Shown here one piece after another: positions 42,391-50,932 of a stretch of 64,000 bases of DNA. The stretch comes from Calothrix sp. NIES-2098 (lineage in GTDB: Bacteria > Cyanobacteriota > Cyanobacteriia > Cyanobacteriales > Nostocaceae). The DNA lies in assembly GCA_002368175.1 (NCBI GenBank), contig AP018172.1, positions 7,939,001 to 8,003,000 of the forward strand, written 5' to 3'. Position numbers and translations under genes: made by a program. Position 1 is the stretch's first letter; each line of letters begins with the position of its first letter. The notes below the pieces were generated by a model. The model saw only the letters and a program-made list of their open reading frames with translations, was not told the origin of the DNA and ran no database searches.

Positions 42391-43317
42391 TTAAATATTT
42401 TCATAAGTCAGTTCTGGATTTGCCCAGTTGGTTTGTTCCAGAAATTCACTAAATGTAGTTAATAACTCCGGAAATTCTGCTCGCAAATTCTCAACATCAG
42501 CCTGATAACCTTTGTGGCGATACCATTGAATCAAATCGAATAATTCCTTTTGCCAAAGCAGTAAAAAAATCCAAGCTGGTGTTTCTTTGTGGGTAACTTT
42601 TACTCCCTGCGCTTGCGAAAATGCCTCTGCCATTTGCTTAGGAGTCAATACATCGCCAGCCAACTCAATTTCGCGTCCAATGTACTGAGATGGATGTTGA
42701 ATCACATAAGCAGCTACACGTCCCATATCTTTAGTTGTAATCAAATGTAAGGGCTTGTTTGGTTGAATAGAAAATGGGAAAACACCTTTGAGGATAGAAG
42801 GTCGTGTATACTTTTTCCAAAACTCCTCCATGAACAAGCAAGCACGCAACATGGTTGTTGGTAAGCCAGCAGCTTTGAAAATTTGCTCAACTTCATATTT
42901 TTGCTCGATATGAGGAATGCCAGAATTTCTATCAGCTCCACCTGCGGAATTGTAAACTAAGTGCTGAATATTAGCTTGTTTTGCAGCTTGTGCAACTTGC
43001 TTTGCTCTCTCGACTTCTAAGCGATCGGCCTTACTTAAATCTCCAGAGGTGGCGTGACAGTAAACAGATCTAACTCCTGTAAAAGCTGTACTCAGGGAGT
43101 CTGCATTATCTAAATCAGCTTCAACTAACTCGACTCCAGCATCATTCAACTTTGATAGAGAAGGCCGATTCAAGTCTATTTTCCTGGTGATGGCACGCAG
43201 ATTAGTAACGCCCTGTTCGAGAAATCCTTTAACAACATTCCCACCAGTTCCACCAGTAACGCCGATGAGCAAGACTTTATCGATGTTGGACTCTATGCGA
43301 TCGCTCTGAGGTGACAT
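42391..43317 (-). CDS. NmrA-like NAD(P)-binding protein (atypical SDR)
   Basis: A 308-residue Rossmann protein. VLLIGVTGGTGGNVVKGFLEQG (GxxGxxG) at residue ~15, AITRKID, VYCHATSGDLS, and HLVYNSAGGADRNSGIPHIEQKYEVEQIFKAAGLPTTMLRACLFMEEFW, the characteristic NmrA-family stretch. No SDR Tyr-x-x-x-Lys is seen, so it may be a redox-sensing or reductase protein of the NmrA type. It is divergent from the RCC-reductase-like gene with only 59 nt between the starts, so the two may share regulation. Confidence 0.82.
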   Translation of the reverse strand: MSPQSDRIESNIDKVLLIGVTGGTGGNVVKGFLEQGVTNLRAITRKIDLNRPSLSKLNDAGVELVEADLDNADSLSTAFTGVRSVYCHATSGDLSKADRLEVERAKQVAQAAKQANIQHLVYNSAGGADRNSGIPHIEQKYEVEQIFKAAGLPTTMLRACLFMEEFWKKYTRPSILKGVFPFSIQPNKPLHLITTKDMGRVAAYVIQHPSQYIGREIELAGDVLTPKQMAEAFSQAQGVKVTHKETPAWIFLLLWQKELFDLIQWYRHKGYQADVENLRAEFPELLTTFSEFLEQTNWANPELTYENI

Positions 43318-43376
43318 AGTTTTACCTGGAGTTCTGCGTTTAAATTAAGTTTATCTAAAGCTAGGAGAAGCTAATC

Positions 43377-44150
43377 ATGATTGAGCAGCAATCTAATCTA
43401 GACAGTCAAGCTGTATTTCAGCAGTTGTGGGGATGGACAAATGAACTTCGCGACAAGCTCGAAGCTCGTTTTTCTATTCATCCAGATCCATCTAGCAAGG
43501 ATTTACAAAGCTACTCAGCTTTAACAGGCCAAGCTCATGGCTCGCTTAATACTTTCTCTGGCCCGGAAATTGACTGGTTAGTGCATTCATGGCTACGCGA
43601 TCCGCAATCAGGCTTTAGCAATATGCATTTAACTGTTTGGCTCGGTTCTCATATCCGTGTGCCTCATTTGGCTATTGCATTTGGTACAATGCCGCAACTA
43701 TTCTGGTTCATTGATTATGTCCCCCGCACCGATTTATTTACCGATCTAGAATCATTGGATCGTTACTACGAACCAATGAATCAGACATATCTAAACTTTC
43801 TCAATGATTCCCGTTTCCAACAGTTCATCAGTAAAACGCTTTATATGCGTCAGGCACAATCTCATACCAGTTTGTGTTACAACAGCCCAGTTACAGAAGA
43901 AACACTTGCTACTGTTCACACGGTGGCTCATGAGTTCATAGACCGCTGGTTAACTTGGATAGATCGAGCCGAACCTGTACCAGCAGATGAACGTGCTGCT
44001 TTAACTGAACGCGACTTAAATGTACGTCGTCAAGTTGCCGAACGCGATCCTGCTAATAAATTTGCTGAACGGCTATTCGGGGAAGAATTCACCAATAAAC
44101 TAGTGCGATCGCTGTGGGGAGGCGATCGTATTCTTAAGAGTGGCAGTTAA
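43377..44150 (+). CDS. Red chlorophyll catabolite reductase (RCCR) homologue
   Basis: A 257-residue protein that aligns by eye with plant RCCR (Arabidopsis ACD2). Matching features are GSLNTFSGPEIDWLVHSWLRD (plant: SLHIRSG...IDFVIGSW), FWFIDYVPRTDLFTDLESLDRYYEPMN (plant: LVLILDLPHRKDLVLNPDYLKEYY), and the C-terminal RDLNVRRQVAERDPANKFAERLFGEEFTNKLV. RCCR belongs to the ferredoxin-dependent bilin reductase superfamily and reduces an open-chain chlorophyll catabolite. The substrate of a cyanobacterial member is unknown to me. There is no transit peptide, as expected. It leads a plus-strand operon with a nitrilase-fold gene 18 nt downstream. Confidence 0.85.
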   Translation: MIEQQSNLDSQAVFQQLWGWTNELRDKLEARFSIHPDPSSKDLQSYSALTGQAHGSLNTFSGPEIDWLVHSWLRDPQSGFSNMHLTVWLGSHIRVPHLAIAFGTMPQLFWFIDYVPRTDLFTDLESLDRYYEPMNQTYLNFLNDSRFQQFISKTLYMRQAQSHTSLCYNSPVTEETLATVHTVAHEFIDRWLTWIDRAEPVPADERAALTERDLNVRRQVAERDPANKFAERLFGEEFTNKLVRSLWGGDRILKSGS

Positions 44151-44168
44151 AATTTTCACCCAGCATCT

Positions 44169-45212
44169 ATGACAGCCCACACCGATAATTTAGATTCCTA
44201 TCGAGCCTTGGCACTCCAAGTTACCTGTCATGCAGTCAATCAAGCACGCGATCGCGCTGAAGCTCGTTCTTTAATCCAAAATACTATCAACCGCTTGGCA
44301 CAGCAAATCGCTGCCAGTATTGCTTTTATCGGCTTTGACTGTCGTTTAATTGTGCTACCAGAATATTTCCTCACAGGTTTTCCTCTGGGTGAATCTCTAG
44401 CGGTGTGGGCAGAAAAAGCCTGTTTGGAAATCAATGGTGCTGAGTATGAAGCTCTTGGTCAAATCGCGCAAAAACATCGTATCTTTTTAGCTGGGAACGC
44501 CTACGAAGTTGACCCTAACTTTCCTGGCTTGTACTTCCAAACCTGCTTTGCGATTGACCCATCGGGAAATGTTGTTTTGCGGTATCGACGGCTAAATTCT
44601 ATGTTTGCCCCCACACCCCATGATGTTTGGGATAAATATCTTGACTGTTATGGATTAGAGGGAGTTTTTCCGGTTGCGAAAACTGCGATCGGGAATTTAG
44701 CAGCTTTAGCATCAGAAGAAATTTTGTATCCAGAAGTCGCACGCTGTTTAGCAATGCGCGGTGCAGAAATTTTTCTCCACTCCACATCAGAAGTGTATAG
44801 CAAAGCTTTAACACCCAAAGACGCAGCCAAAATTACCCGTGCCGTGGAGAACACAGCATATGTTGTGTCTGCAAATACAGCTGGTATCGCTAATATCCCT
44901 ATACCGATCGCTTCTGCTGATGGCGGTTCTAAAATTATTGACCATCGCGGCATCATCCTAGCAGAGACAACTACAGGCGAAAGCATGGCAGCTTTTGCAG
45001 AGATTGATTTAGCCGCACTCAGACGCGATCGCCGCCGACCTGGGTTAAATAATTTACTTTCCCGGCAGCGATTTGAGCTATATGCCCAAAGTTACCTCCA
45101 GTCAAAATTTTATCCACCAAACACTATGCTGGAAACAGAAGTAGACCGCAAACACTTCTTGCAAACACAGCAAGCAACCATTGAACGCCTAGCTAATTTA
45201 GGGGTGATTTGA
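44169..45212 (+). CDS. Carbon-nitrogen hydrolase (nitrilase) fold protein lacking the catalytic cysteine
   Basis: A 347-residue nitrilase-superfamily protein. The N-terminal Glu is present (LIVLPEYFLTGFP, ~residue 65). The Lys position reads RYRRLN instead of KYRK. The Cys position reads ALASEEILYPEVARC where active members have IC.D..FPE; Ser182 replaces the nucleophilic Cys. The E-K-C triad is therefore E-R-S. It may bind rather than hydrolyse its substrate, or use serine. The fold elements GAEIFLHSTSE and VVSANTAGI are intact. It follows the RCCR-like gene by 18 nt, and may act on the same pathway. Confidence 0.82.
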   Translation: MTAHTDNLDSYRALALQVTCHAVNQARDRAEARSLIQNTINRLAQQIAASIAFIGFDCRLIVLPEYFLTGFPLGESLAVWAEKACLEINGAEYEALGQIAQKHRIFLAGNAYEVDPNFPGLYFQTCFAIDPSGNVVLRYRRLNSMFAPTPHDVWDKYLDCYGLEGVFPVAKTAIGNLAALASEEILYPEVARCLAMRGAEIFLHSTSEVYSKALTPKDAAKITRAVENTAYVVSANTAGIANIPIPIASADGGSKIIDHRGIILAETTTGESMAAFAEIDLAALRRDRRRPGLNNLLSRQRFELYAQSYLQSKFYPPNTMLETEVDRKHFLQTQQATIERLANLGVI

Positions 45213-45256
45213 GAGAGAGATGGGGGAGTGTGGGAAGTGTGGGGAGTGTGGGGGGA

Positions 45257-45298
45257 CAAATGACCAATGACAAATGACCAATGACAAATGACCAATGA
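45257..45298. repeat. Tandem CAAATGACCAATGA repeat array containing the ALDH start codon
   Basis: Three copies of a 14-nt unit (CAAATGACCAATGA) end in the ATG at 45295 that starts the aldehyde dehydrogenase gene. Just upstream a G-rich run of GTGTGGGGAG type (45217-45256) occurs. The repeat is related to the TGACCAA array at 56181-56250. Confidence 0.85.
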
Positions 45299-46710
45299 CA
45301 AAATCAATAGATGTTCGTAATCCTCGGACGGGAAAATTTGACTATGTGATTATACCGCCGCCGCCAAAGCTACTGGCGCAGCTATGTAATCGGTTGCGGA
45401 GGGCACAAGTGCGTTGGCAGCAGTTGAGTGTAGAAGCCAGAATTGCAGCATTACAGGAATGGAAGCAGGCAATATTAGCAGGACGCGATCGCTTAACTGA
45501 GGCTTTGGTTAATGATACGGGAAGACTATCCATCTCGGAAATGGAAATTGACTCCTTTATCTCTGGTATTGACCGCTGGTGTAAGTTAGCACCAGAATTG
45601 CTGCAAGAATCAGCAAAAAATACAGCAATTCCCTTTATCGCCCTGCAACAAACCGCCGTTCCTTACTCCTTAGTTGGGGTAATTAGTCCGTGGAATTTTC
45701 CCTTATTGCTGTCTACGATTGATGCAATTCCCGCATTGCTTGCTGGTTGTGCAGTTATTGTGAAACCTAGTGAAATTGCTCCCCGCTTTGTCGCACCACT
45801 AATGACAGCACTTAATGCTGTACCTAAATTACGCGATGTATTTACTTTTATTGAAGGAGCAGGCGAAACCGGAGCTGCTCTGATTGAATATGTAGATTTA
45901 GTCTGCTTTACAGGTAGCGTAGCCACAGGGCGAAAAGTTGGTGAACTAGCAGCGAAAAAGTTTATTCCCGTATTTTTAGAATTAGGAGGCAAAGATCCGG
46001 CGATCGTTTTAGAATCAGCTAATTTAGACTTAGCAACCTCAGCAATTTTATGGGGTGCAGTTGTCAACAGCGGGCAATCATGTCTTTCAATTGAGCGAAT
46101 TTACGTTGCGGAATCTATATTTGAGAAATTTGTTGCCCAGCTAGTAACTAAAGCCCAAAAACTCAAATTAGCTCACCCCACATTAGAAACTGGAGAACTC
46201 GGCCCCATTATTGCCGAAAAACAAGCAGCAATTATTAGCGACCATCTTCTAGATGCCTTAGATAAGGGAGCAGTAATGCACTGTGGCGGCAAAGTTGAAG
46301 AATTAGGAGGCGGTTGGTGGTGTCGTCCTACAGTTTTGACTCAGGTCAACCATTCTATGAAAGTGATGACCGAAGAAACCTTTGGCCCGATTATGCCAAT
46401 CATGTCATTTTCTAAAGTTGAGGAAGCAATTCAACTAGCCAATGACTCGATTTATGGACTGAGTGCGGCTGTGTTTGCAGGCTCAGAAGAATTAGCATTA
46501 GAAGTCGGCCAGCAAATCGAAGCAGGAGCAATCAGTATTAATGATGCTGCTCTGACCGCTGTCATGCACGAAGGAGAAAAAAATTCCTTCAAATTCTCTG
46601 GTTTGGGTGGGTCGCGCATGGGTGCAGCAGCATTGAAAAGATTCATGAGAAAAAAAGCTTTTTTGATCAAAACTAATTCTGCAAATGACCCTTGGTGGTT
46701 TGATAATTAA
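45295..46710 (+). CDS. Aldehyde dehydrogenase
   Basis: A 471-residue NAD(P)+-dependent aldehyde dehydrogenase. It has YSLVGVISPWNFPLLLSTIDAIPALLAGCAVIVKPSE, FTGSVATGRKVGE, FLELGGKDPAIVLESANL (general-base Glu near residue 226) and NSGQSCLSIERIYV (nucleophile Cys near residue 260). EETFGPIMP and SINDAA follow. All catalytic residues are present. The C-terminal region keeps the oligomerisation elements. Substrate unknown; the neighbours suggest oxidation of an aldehyde from tetrapyrrole or amino compound breakdown. The start ATG is the last one of a tandem repeat array, with no Shine-Dalgarno sequence in the array. Confidence 0.92.
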   Translation: MTKSIDVRNPRTGKFDYVIIPPPPKLLAQLCNRLRRAQVRWQQLSVEARIAALQEWKQAILAGRDRLTEALVNDTGRLSISEMEIDSFISGIDRWCKLAPELLQESAKNTAIPFIALQQTAVPYSLVGVISPWNFPLLLSTIDAIPALLAGCAVIVKPSEIAPRFVAPLMTALNAVPKLRDVFTFIEGAGETGAALIEYVDLVCFTGSVATGRKVGELAAKKFIPVFLELGGKDPAIVLESANLDLATSAILWGAVVNSGQSCLSIERIYVAESIFEKFVAQLVTKAQKLKLAHPTLETGELGPIIAEKQAAIISDHLLDALDKGAVMHCGGKVEELGGGWWCRPTVLTQVNHSMKVMTEETFGPIMPIMSFSKVEEAIQLANDSIYGLSAAVFAGSEELALEVGQQIEAGAISINDAALTAVMHEGEKNSFKFSGLGGSRMGAAALKRFMRKKAFLIKTNSANDPWWFDN

Positions 46711-46769
46711 GTAAGAAAAAATTTTAACCTGACAATTGATTGATAGCAACCAATTTCAAGGAGTTTTCT

Positions 46770-47216
46770 ATGTCTACGATTAGAGAAGGAATGCCCGTGC
46801 TTGTTCGCCATGAAGGAGATTGGGTAGGTACGTATACAGTAGTCGATACAGCCGGAAACATCCTTGATAGATATGAATCTCACCTAAGCTGCCAATTTCC
46901 CGAAAATAGTCCCTATCCTTACTACCAAATTAATCGCTACAAATGGTCGGATGGTAAAAAAGAAGAATATGAATTTCCTGGTATTTATCGAGATAAAACT
47001 CTATTTTTTGATACCGAGCGTATTCTAGGAAAAGCCTGGGAAGTAGACGATTCTACAGTCATATTATCGTTTTCTTATAAGACAGCACCAGAAATGTCTT
47101 TGTATGAAATGATTCAAATTAGCCCTGACAATAACTATCGTGCGCGTACTTGGCATTGGTTTAAAAATCATCAAATTTACCAGCGTACCCTCATCCAAGA
47201 AGAACGGTTAAGGTAG
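46770..47216 (+). CDS. DUF3598-type lipocalin-like protein
   Basis: A 148-residue protein (MSTIREGMPVLVRHEGDWVGTYTVVD). It is aromatic-rich and beta-stranded, with SCQFPENSPYPYYQINRYKWSDGK, GKAWEVDDSTVILSFSYKT and YRARTWHWFKNHQIYQRTLI. I recognise it as a DUF3598 member, a family with a predicted lipocalin-like barrel. Lipocalin-like folds also occur in bilin lyases of the CpcS/CpcT group, so binding of a small hydrophobic molecule is conceivable. The start at 46770 is chosen because AAGGAG precedes it; an ATT/ATA-type earlier start would add ten residues. Probably the last gene of the RCCR-nitrilase-ALDH run. Confidence 0.72.
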   Translation: MSTIREGMPVLVRHEGDWVGTYTVVDTAGNILDRYESHLSCQFPENSPYPYYQINRYKWSDGKKEEYEFPGIYRDKTLFFDTERILGKAWEVDDSTVILSFSYKTAPEMSLYEMIQISPDNNYRARTWHWFKNHQIYQRTLIQEERLR

Positions 47217-47270
47217 TCATTTGTCAATTTGTCTCTTGTCTCCCTTGTCTTCCCACACTCCCTCATCCCC

Positions 47271-47297
47271 AAAGTCCACTAGTGGGGAACTTTTTTA
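47271..47297 (+). terminator. Probable intrinsic terminator after the DUF3598 gene
   Basis: AAAGTCCACTAGTGGGGAAC can fold with the AAAGT/ACTTT and CCACTAGTGG pairings and is followed by six T. It lies 55 nt beyond the DUF3598 stop. The stem is imperfect. Confidence 0.45.
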
Positions 47298-47361
47298 TGG
47301 CCAGTGGTTCAGATATTGGCCAAGCACAACTATGATTTAGCAAGAGAATTTTTTTAATACC

Positions 47362-48714
47362 ATGAGTATACTATCCAATAAAAAATTAGGCTTTGCAGGT
47401 TTTGCTACTTTATTAACGATCGCTTTAGGTAGTAACCACATATATACTCAGTCAAAAACTAGACAGTTAAGTCAACAACATCAGACTGTACAGAATGTCT
47501 CTTTTACTGAGCAGGAAAAGCCATTAAATCAAGCAGCTATTTCCCTTCCCTTTATTCAGTCTGCTCAGATAGTCGCTACAAGTTTGGTCAATCTTTTTAC
47601 TCAGCAGCAAGAATTTGAGAATACTGTCAGCCAGGAAAATATTCATGCATCCAAGAAAAATTTAATATCAGCTTCCACAACCTATGCAGTTATTGATGAG
47701 TTAAAAAAATATAAGTTTAGTGTTAATGGTAATCAAGTTTTTGCGGCTGGAAAATTACCAACGGCGAAGTTAAATTTTAAACAAGCAGATTTACTGAGCG
47801 TTCTCACAAATACCAGAAAGTATTACCAAAATTACTCTACTGAAGACCCTGATATTTTACGTAAAGGGCTGCTTGATACTCAGGGAGTGAATGTAGAAGA
47901 TGTTCTCAAAACCTTAGATTTCATGATTGCGGTTCTTCGCGAAGACATTGCCAATAATAGAACTACTCGGTTACAAAATCCTAATTTTATTAATAACAAT
48001 TTTCGCGTAATAAAATGGACTGCTCATAATCCAAAGAGCAGAAATCAAAAACAGCTAAGGCTCACCAAATATGCTGTATTTATTCATCCTGGTTCCCGAA
48101 AAAAGACCTCTACTTATAACATTCCACTTTATAGTTTAAAAGATAATATTACTACTGATAAATTCTACACGAGATATACAAAGCAAGATGTACTATCTGG
48201 TATTTATGAGCCTGGTGGTAAAGAATTTGGTAAAGTAGAACCCCTCGCATATTTAACTCGCAATGGATTTGAAGAAGCATTGATGGAGGGCACAATATTA
48301 ATTAAATTCACAGATGGAACGCAGGGATATTTTAATGTAGATAGAAGTAATGAAATGCCTTATGTCAGAGGCTTAAAAGCAACAGCCCAAAAGCGTTACT
48401 GGTATTTTAGAAAAGTTGATGATATTAAAGGTTATGGCTACAAGATAGATGCCAAAATATCCATTAAACCAGGAGTGACTTTCGCGGGTGATGTCCTCAA
48501 TATTGGTTTGGGTAAGGTAATTGTGCTTGAGCATAATAGCGGTGGGCGAAAACAGCTACAAATGGGTGTGATTGCCGATACTGGCGGAGCTTTTTTACCT
48601 AATCTGCATCAACTCGATTTTTTAGCAGGTATTTTTCAGAATCAACAAGATTTTGGACGGTATGCCAGCACATTACCTGAATATGCTACAGCGTACATTT
48701 TAGTAAAAAAATAA
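47362..48714 (+). CDS. Secreted protein with an MltA/3D-like C-terminal domain
   Basis: A 450-residue protein with an N-terminal hydrophobic segment (LGFAGFATLLTIALG) consistent with a signal peptide or anchor. The C-terminal half contains YLTRNGFEEALMEGTILIKF and MGVIADTGGAFLPNLHQLDFLAGIF. This resembles the ADTGGA...D motif of the 3D/MltA lytic transglycosylase barrel, with the Asp pair kept. It could cleave peptidoglycan or be a carbohydrate-binding relative. The N-terminal region (~60-170) is of unknown type. The start follows the AATACC ATG at 47362. Confidence 0.62.
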   Translation: MSILSNKKLGFAGFATLLTIALGSNHIYTQSKTRQLSQQHQTVQNVSFTEQEKPLNQAAISLPFIQSAQIVATSLVNLFTQQQEFENTVSQENIHASKKNLISASTTYAVIDELKKYKFSVNGNQVFAAGKLPTAKLNFKQADLLSVLTNTRKYYQNYSTEDPDILRKGLLDTQGVNVEDVLKTLDFMIAVLREDIANNRTTRLQNPNFINNNFRVIKWTAHNPKSRNQKQLRLTKYAVFIHPGSRKKTSTYNIPLYSLKDNITTDKFYTRYTKQDVLSGIYEPGGKEFGKVEPLAYLTRNGFEEALMEGTILIKFTDGTQGYFNVDRSNEMPYVRGLKATAQKRYWYFRKVDDIKGYGYKIDAKISIKPGVTFAGDVLNIGLGKVIVLEHNSGGRKQLQMGVIADTGGAFLPNLHQLDFLAGIFQNQQDFGRYASTLPEYATAYILVKK

Positions 48715-48800
48715 AATCTCTGGGTTGCGAAAGTAATTTCTTTAGTTCTGATACTTGAGAGAAAAGATATGAGGCTTTAAAAACTTGCAGCTTGACTGCT

Positions 48801-48894
48801 GATACTAAGTTGCAGTCTGTTGTTTTAAACCAGAATTAATGAGATTGCTTCCCTACGATCGCAATGACAGATACTATCTTTGATTCCAAGTTGG
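48801..48894. repeat. 94-bp dispersed repeat, copy 1
   Basis: Starts GATACTAAGTTGCAGTCTG and ends at TTGG. It matches 54675-54768 at about 83 of 94 positions. It includes the GAGATTGCTTCCCTACG core known from Nostoc-type genomes. It lies in the 264-bp gap between two secreted-protein genes; the gap holds no gene. Confidence 0.75.
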
Positions 48895-48978
48895 TATGAC
48901 TATTGACCACGCACTAAACGAGCGATATAGTTCATTTTACTGGAATTTTTATACTAACAATTAGGCAATTTTCCAATC

Positions 48979-49596
48979 GTGAACTTATCTGCCCGTCCTC
49001 AATTATTGCGTTTGAGCATCATGGTTATTGGTAGTGTGTTGGGTGGCTGTATTGTTAGCGCAGTTTCCCAAGTAACTGCTTTACCTGTGCCAAAATTTGG
49101 GGTGACTCAACAAGTAACGCCAGTATTGGAATGTGCAGTCACCAAGTGGTCTAATATTGAACTTTTACAAATAAACACTCCAGGTCAGAACAATCAACAA
49201 AAAACTTCTTTTGCGCTGGATTTTATCCAGTCAGAAAAGTTCAGCCGTTGGGAACACGAGTCTACCTCCCGCATACTTCAGCTTGAGGCAGGTTCAGGTA
49301 CAGTGCTAAATAATTCTGTCATACAGCTATCTGAATCGTTCACAGCTGAAGCTAACGAGTATGCTCCCTTAACAGGCAAAGTTAGTTTCAAGGCGACAAA
49401 GCAGAAAACGCCACGCCCTGGACTTAACCACGGTGTGAATGGAGGAGATTATCTCGTGCAAATTAGCGGTCAAGGTACGATTCTCGCGAAAGTTAAGGAT
49501 AACTTGGGGCGTGTCTTCGCGCAGGCGGGTCATCCATCTGCAAAAAATCCCTTGAGCTTTTATTGCGATCGCGTTGCTTCTGATAGTCAAAATTAG
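48979..49596 (+). CDS. Secreted or lipoprotein hypothetical
   Basis: A 205-residue protein with a GTG start (an ATG at 49021 is an alternative). The N-terminal region has MVIGSVLGGC followed by IVSAVSQVTALP, which could be a lipobox (LGGC) or a normal Sec signal. The mature part is ~150 residues, polar, with ECAVTKWSNIELLQINTPGQNNQQKTSF and a final FYCDRV; the two cysteines might pair. No family is recognised. No partner genes are evident: the next gene is on the other strand. Confidence 0.6.
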   Translation: MNLSARPQLLRLSIMVIGSVLGGCIVSAVSQVTALPVPKFGVTQQVTPVLECAVTKWSNIELLQINTPGQNNQQKTSFALDFIQSEKFSRWEHESTSRILQLEAGSGTVLNNSVIQLSESFTAEANEYAPLTGKVSFKATKQKTPRPGLNHGVNGGDYLVQISGQGTILAKVKDNLGRVFAQAGHPSAKNPLSFYCDRVASDSQN

Positions 49597-49616
49597 GTTA
49601 GCGAAAATCTCAAATT

Positions 49617-49919
49617 TTACTTCATTGATTGATATGCCTGAACCTGGGCACGTAACTGAGCAATTTCCTGGGCCATATCTAGCACCATTGCTGCACCCAC
49701 TAAATTTAATCCTAAATCCCGACGCAAGCGTAGAATTTGGACAATCCGAGTAATATCGCGCTGGTGCAGCATTACCCCTATCGGTTCAATCAATCCCAAC
49801 TCAGCAAAGCGTTCTACCAATACAGTGGATGTCTCTGTCACCCTAGCTGCATATTCATAGGAATAAAGCGGTTCTCCATCTTGGGAAACTACTGTTGAAG
49901 AAAGGCTGAACTCGGTCAT
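49617..49919 (-). CDS. CbpM-like chaperone modulator (MerR-like)
   Basis: A 100-residue protein. The MerR/CbpM-like helix-turn-helix part (YSYEYAARVTETSTVLVERFAELGLIEPIG) and IVQILRLRRDLGLNLVGAAMVLDMAQEIAQLRAQ fit the CbpM family, which inhibits the CbpA-type J-protein. Its start codon overlaps the stop of the J-protein gene by 4 nt (ATGA), so the two are translationally coupled. That genetic link is the strongest evidence. Confidence 0.82.
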   Translation of the reverse strand: MTEFSLSSTVVSQDGEPLYSYEYAARVTETSTVLVERFAELGLIEPIGVMLHQRDITRIVQILRLRRDLGLNLVGAAMVLDMAQEIAQLRAQVQAYQSMK

Positions 49920-50890
49920 AATTTTACCTCCTGCAACTGAGCGCGGGGATTAAAGTTGCTGTGTGCCTGAATTGTTTCGTAAGCTTCTCGTTCAATAGAA
50001 CTGATATCTTTTGGCGGCACAATCTGGAGTTTAATTATTAGGTCACTTTGTTTACCTTTAGGTAACTTCCAGCCTTTACCTTTTATTCTGAGGGATTGAC
50101 CAGAACGCACTCCAGGCGGCACCTTCACATTAATACTACCATCGGGAGTTGGTACATCGATTTCTGCACCTAAAACTGCTTCATCTGGGCGAATGGGAAC
50201 TTCACAGGTAATGTTATCGCCCTCAAATTTAAAAAAAGCATGAGGCAAAACCTCAATTGTCAGATACAAGTCTCCCCGTTCTTGGGAAAAAGGACTAGAA
50301 TGACCTTTCCCTTGAATCCTTACTCGGCTTCCTGGTGTAGCTCCTGGTGGAATCCGCACGTTAATTGTTTCATTATTTACTTGCAGACGCTTTTGCGTAC
50401 CATGAAACGCCTCTGCAAAGGTAAGAGCGATCGCAGCTTCCGCATCTGTAGGAGGTTGACTAGTAAATCCACTAGGTTGCCCTGTAGCAGTACGATAGCT
50501 ATAGGTTTTACGTCCGTTGCTACCTGGAGTACTATAGCGCCCTAGCAGATCGTTGATGAATGAGTCAAAATCGCTGTATTGGTCAAAATCAAAACCTTGA
50601 ACGCCTACACCTGCACTTTTTGGTGGAGGTGTTCCAGCCTGAGACTGATTTACCTGATTCCAGTACTGCCCAAATTGGTCGTACTTCTGCCGCTTCTCTG
50701 GGTCAGATAGCACTTCATTCGCTTCATTAATTTCTTTAAAACGTTCCTCGGCTTTTCGATCTCCCGGATTCAAGTCAGGATGATATTTACGGGCAAGTTT
50801 GCGGTATGCTCGTTTAATTTCGTCTGGTGTAGCTTTTTTATCTACTCCCAGAATGGTGTAGTAATCTTTAAAGTCTGTCACCTTTGCCAT
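49916..50890 (-). CDS. cbpA: DnaJ/CbpA-type co-chaperone
   Basis: A 324-residue J-protein. The J domain is at residues 7-72 (YYTILGVDKKATPDEIKRAYRKLARKYHPDLNPGD, with HPD near residue 36). A G-rich linker follows (~75-150). Two C-terminal substrate-binding beta domains contain LQVNNETINVRIPPGATPGSRVRIQGKG and GDLYLTIEVLPHAFFKFEGDNITCEVPIRPDEAVLGAEI. There is no zinc-finger domain, which makes it CbpA-like rather than true DnaJ. It stimulates DnaK and is followed by CbpM. It is in an operon with the small protein and the esterase-like gene. Confidence 0.92.
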   Translation of the reverse strand: MAKVTDFKDYYTILGVDKKATPDEIKRAYRKLARKYHPDLNPGDRKAEERFKEINEANEVLSDPEKRQKYDQFGQYWNQVNQSQAGTPPPKSAGVGVQGFDFDQYSDFDSFINDLLGRYSTPGSNGRKTYSYRTATGQPSGFTSQPPTDAEAAIALTFAEAFHGTQKRLQVNNETINVRIPPGATPGSRVRIQGKGHSSPFSQERGDLYLTIEVLPHAFFKFEGDNITCEVPIRPDEAVLGAEIDVPTPDGSINVKVPPGVRSGQSLRIKGKGWKLPKGKQSDLIIKLQIVPPKDISSIEREAYETIQAHSNFNPRAQLQEVKL

Positions 50891-50932
50891 ATTACAATCT
50901 GGCGATCGCCTTCACCTATTCCCAACTGTTCA

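Noticed and set aside
45217..45256. G-rich GTGTGGGG run, possible G-quadruplex
   Set aside because: Such runs are a common low-complexity repeat in Nostoc-type genomes and no function can be read from it.
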